Shown here: positions 61,830 through 64,000 of the stretch, one piece after another | Layout: each line of letters begins with the position of its first letter | Numbering within the stretch: the stretch's first letter is position 1 | Assembly: GCF_009695655.1 (NCBI RefSeq) | Contig: NZ_VUNM01000007.1 | Coordinates: forward strand, 1-64,000 | Length of the DNA: 64,000 nt | DNA from: Sharpea porci | Lineage (GTDB): Bacteria; Bacillota_I; Bacilli_A; Erysipelotrichales; Coprobacillaceae | Direction of reading: 5' to 3' | Translations under genes and position numbers: made by a program | Notes under the pieces: generated by a model | What the model was told of the DNA's origin: nothing | The model's database searches: none | What the model saw: only the letters and a program-made list of their open reading frames with translations

Positions 61830-62532
61830 ATACGATATAACGCTATCATTCCCTCTTGGTGCGAAGTTCTACAATAATATCAATACTCTCATTTATAAAA
61901 AACTAATGGAATTCATCCATCATTTAACATGCATCAACAAAGGTGGAAAATGTAAAGATTGTCCACTTCAAGATAAATGTCAGTATTACCATTTAACAGG
62001 CGAGAACTTCTCATTTTATCCAGGTATTATTATTGAAAACTCACCATTCACCAAAAGACTTTTAAGACAGAATGACGAGCTTCAGCTCGTCATCTATCTC
62101 ATCGGAGAGTGCAACGTATCATCTGGGTATATCAATCTATTCTTTGAAGAATACTTAAATCATCATATAGCTGGATCGTTCTTTCTTATTAAGCAGCTAG
62201 AATATTCGCAGATAAAACTATCAAAAATAAAAAGAAACACACTTTCTTTTAGTTCTCTTTTTGAGAAGGATAGCTTCAAAAGTGTTTATAACAACATGAT
62301 GATATACTATAGAAATAATTATGGCATGGATCTAAGTATTCTAGAAGATGACTATGAAATGTTGAATACAATCGAAAGCTCACTTGAACCAATTAAATTT
62401 AAGACTAGGTACATCAAACCTAAAGGCATAATATGCCAATCAATCATTATTTCAGAAGAGATAGAAGATATCATATTCTATACTGGTCTTGGACGATACA
62501 ATTACATGGGAGGTGGAAGGATTGAGAATTAA
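61813..62532 (+). CDS. Cas6-like RAMP with cysteine motif
   Basis: A 239-aa RAMP of the Cas6 type (PF10040-like look). The start is probably TTG 61813, nine bases after AGGAG; ATG 61819 is the alternative. A CKDCPLQDKC motif (Cys at ~48, 51 and 57) suggests zinc binding. The C-terminal loop GLGRYNYMGGGRIEN is glycine-rich as in Cas6/RAMPs. It precedes a second, classical cas6, overlapping it by 11 bases, so the operon encodes two Cas6-like proteins. It may process a second repeat type or act as an accessory subunit. Confidence 0.7.
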   Translation: MNMLTKYDITLSFPLGAKFYNNINTLIYKKLMEFIHHLTCINKGGKCKDCPLQDKCQYYHLTGENFSFYPGIIIENSPFTKRLLRQNDELQLVIYLIGECNVSSGYINLFFEEYLNHHIAGSFFLIKQLEYSQIKLSKIKRNTLSFSSLFEKDSFKSVYNNMMIYYRNNYGMDLSILEDDYEMLNTIESSLEPIKFKTRYIKPKGIICQSIIISEEIEDIIFYTGLGRYNYMGGGRIEN

Positions 62533-63259
62533 GATAACAATGCAGAAGAAGGACTTCACCTTACCTATTGCTTATAAGCATGCCATACAAGGAACAATCT
62601 ATCATATGTTTCCTAAAACAAAGGAGGGAGAGTTCTTCCATGATGAAGGTTATAGAATTGAAAACAAAGTCTTTAAGATGTTCACCTTCAGTGATTTGAA
62701 AGGGAAATATAGTATTGTTGATAGAAAGATTATATTCGATGAATATACTACTTTATATATTGCTTCACTTAATGAAGAATTTATCCGCTACATCTATGAT
62801 TACCTTTGTAGAAATAGTATGCTTTTCATCAATCATCAGGAAGTAAAAGTTGTAAGTGTAGACATTGAGGACTTACGTCCTTTTTTGGGAATACAAAAAA
62901 AGACAATCATTACGCTTTCTCCTGTTACAGCCTATAAAACAGAAAATAGATATACAACATACTATAAGCCAAGTGATGATGAATCTGAGAATCTAGTACT
63001 AGAAAATATCAAAAAGAAGGCAGAAGCTTATGGATATCCACTAGAAGCACTGCATTTTCATATTATAAATGTTGACTATGAAAAAAAGCAGCTCATTAAG
63101 TTCAAAAATACCTTATATGAAGCTTATAGAATAAGAATGAGTGTTGAAGCAGATTATGATACATTGTCTATTATCTATAATACTGGGCTTTCCAGTAAAG
63201 GATCATGTGGGTTTGGCATGATTGAGGTGGCTGATGAAAAAGACAATCTATTTGTATAA
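62522..63259 (+). CDS. cas6: Cas6 pre-crRNA endonuclease
   Basis: A 245-aa Cas6, the RNase that cuts the repeat RNA to make crRNAs. I set the start at TTG 62522 (RIKITMQKKDFTLPIAYKH) because GGAGGTGG lies 7 bases before it; that reproduces the usual Cas6 opening. The ferredoxin-like N-half has HAIQGTIYHMF, and the second half ends with the G-loop SSKGSCGFGMI near residue 230. It overlaps cas1 by 26 bases. Confidence 0.88.
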   Translation: MRIKITMQKKDFTLPIAYKHAIQGTIYHMFPKTKEGEFFHDEGYRIENKVFKMFTFSDLKGKYSIVDRKIIFDEYTTLYIASLNEEFIRYIYDYLCRNSMLFINHQEVKVVSVDIEDLRPFLGIQKKTIITLSPVTAYKTENRYTTYYKPSDDESENLVLENIKKKAEAYGYPLEALHFHIINVDYEKKQLIKFKNTLYEAYRIRMSVEADYDTLSIIYNTGLSSKGSCGFGMIEVADEKDNLFV

Positions 63260-64000
63260 GAGTGGTGAACTTCATCGAAAGGATTCATCGTTGTGTCTTT
63301 TGGATAAGAATGGTGATGTGACATATATTCCTATTGAACAAATTGATGCAGTGCTTTGTTTTGGTGACATTACGCTCAACAAGAGAGTCTTAGGCCTTCT
63401 AAACACATATTGTGTTTCAGCGCAGTTTTATAACTACTATGGGCAGTATATTGGAAGATTTATACCAAAGGAATATGTCTCAGGAAAAGATATGATATGT
63501 CAGATAGATTCATTTAGAAATGATAAAATGCGTTTATCCATCGCATATGCCATTACTGAAACAGAATTACATAATATCTTGTCTTTACTTAAGTATTACA
63601 ATAAGAAGGATATTGATCTTATAAACATGATACATGCTAATTCTGATATTCTATCAGAATTAGATGAATGTAATTCAGTTGATCAGCTTTTATTGAAGGA
63701 AGCTCAGGCTAAGAAAATCTATTATGCAGGAATCGATAAGATACTGGAAAATACAAACTATCATTTCGTCAAAAGAAGTATTCAGCCTCCAGGTAATGAA
63801 GTCAATGCGTTGATGAGTTATGGTTATGCACTACTATATGCAAACTTTCTTACTGAGATAGATAAAAGTCCGCTTATGGCTAATATCAGTTATGTACATA
63901 GTATTGCGAAGACCACAGATTCCCTTCAGTACGACCTTGCTGATATTCTTAAACCAGTTATCGTAGATAGAATGGTTCTAAGAATGATTCGTAAGAATCA
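63234..64000 (+). CDS. cas1: Cas1 integrase, partial
   Basis: The first 255 codons of cas1 (spacer acquisition integrase), truncated by the window edge. It starts at ATG 63234 after GAGGTGG, inside the end of cas6. KKTIYLYKSGELHRKDSS and the following VLCFGDITLNKRVLGLL, then AQFYNYYGQYIGRF, match Cas1 of type I-B/III loci. The catalytic Glu/His/Asp come partly within or just beyond the window (GNEVNALMSYGYAL near 186-199 carries the first Glu). cas2 and an array are expected to the right. Confidence 0.92.
   Translation, partial: MKKTIYLYKSGELHRKDSSLCLLDKNGDVTYIPIEQIDAVLCFGDITLNKRVLGLLNTYCVSAQFYNYYGQYIGRFIPKEYVSGKDMICQIDSFRNDKMRLSIAYAITETELHNILSLLKYYNKKDIDLINMIHANSDILSELDECNSVDQLLLKEAQAKKIYYAGIDKILENTNYHFVKRSIQPPGNEVNALMSYGYALLYANFLTEIDKSPLMANISYVHSIAKTTDSLQYDLADILKPVIVDRMVLRMIRKN

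Overview
The window is AT-rich chromosomal DNA of a Bacillota (Firmicute). The gene style (strong AGGAGG ribosome sites, frequent TTG starts, RpiR/PTS amino-sugar clusters, PepD-type C69 dipeptidase, AGCS and ABC-2 transporters) suggests a gut Erysipelotrichia-like organism. That placement is inference from gene content; no rRNA or other phylogenetic marker is present.

Layout. (1) 1-7.3 kb is a decayed accessory island. It holds a few intact hypothetical genes (an EEP-type phosphohydrolase, a P-loop kinase-like protein with a zinc-binding tail, small ORFs) between genes broken by stops and frameshifts, ending in a dead IS1595-type transposase. (2) 7.4-19.8 kb is ordinary core: DUF815 ATPase, a membrane diguanylate cyclase, a C69 dipeptidase, a methyltransferase, two GNAT acetyltransferases, a cupin, a PPOX-like protein, mmuM with an AGCS transporter, an RsmH-type methyltransferase with an unusual N-terminal extension, and VanZ. 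(3) 19.8-22.2 kb is a sucrose-6-phosphate hydrolase (GH32) gene whose middle has been replaced by an IscB element: an intact RuvC/HNH IscB preceded by a structured omega-RNA (HEARO-type) region. A CcpA-type cre site sits in the old promoter. (4) 22.2-33.2 kb is core again: Rrf2/NAD(P)-binding pair, DAACS symporter, lipoprotein nuclease, two ABC exporters, an NmrA-like protein and a LysR regulator. (5) 33.3-39.7 kb is a complete four-gene Wadjet (JetABCD) anti-plasmid system. (6) 40.7-47.3 kb is an amino-sugar cluster (NanE epimerase, PTS EIIC, HAD phosphatase, DUF4127 protein, RpiR regulator, sialate O-acetylesterase-like enzyme). (7) 47.3-48.9 kb is a scar with repeated TGGGGTCA motifs, gene remnants and an orphan Vsr nuclease. 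(8) 49.0-53.4 kb is a MurNAc recycling cluster (RpiR, MurQ, EIIBC, MupG). (9) 53.6-54.6 kb encodes a membrane-anchored HIRAN protein. (10) 54.8-64.0 kb is a type III-A CRISPR-Cas operon, csm6-cas10-csm2-csm3-csm4-csm5-(Cas6-like)-cas6-cas1, running off the right edge. No CRISPR array is inside the window.

How the genes work together. The key residues of Cas10 (HD, GGDD), Csm3 (Asp33) and Csm6 (HEPN RxxxxH) are all present, so target-RNA cleavage, cyclic oligoadenylate synthesis and Csm6 RNase activation all look possible. A perfect 11-bp inverted repeat brackets the presumed -10 of this operon and suggests repression. The two neighbouring sugar clusters fit PTS import of amino-sugar conjugates as 6-phosphates, followed by cleavage (MupG, and by analogy perhaps DUF4127) and conversion by MurQ or NanE to GlcNAc-6-phosphate. 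Both clusters lack an EIIA and must borrow one from elsewhere.

The most interesting items are the IscB/omega-RNA element lodged in the GH32 gene, the second Cas6-like cysteine-rich RAMP in the III-A operon, the operator in front of csm6, and the DUF4127 pathway hypothesis.
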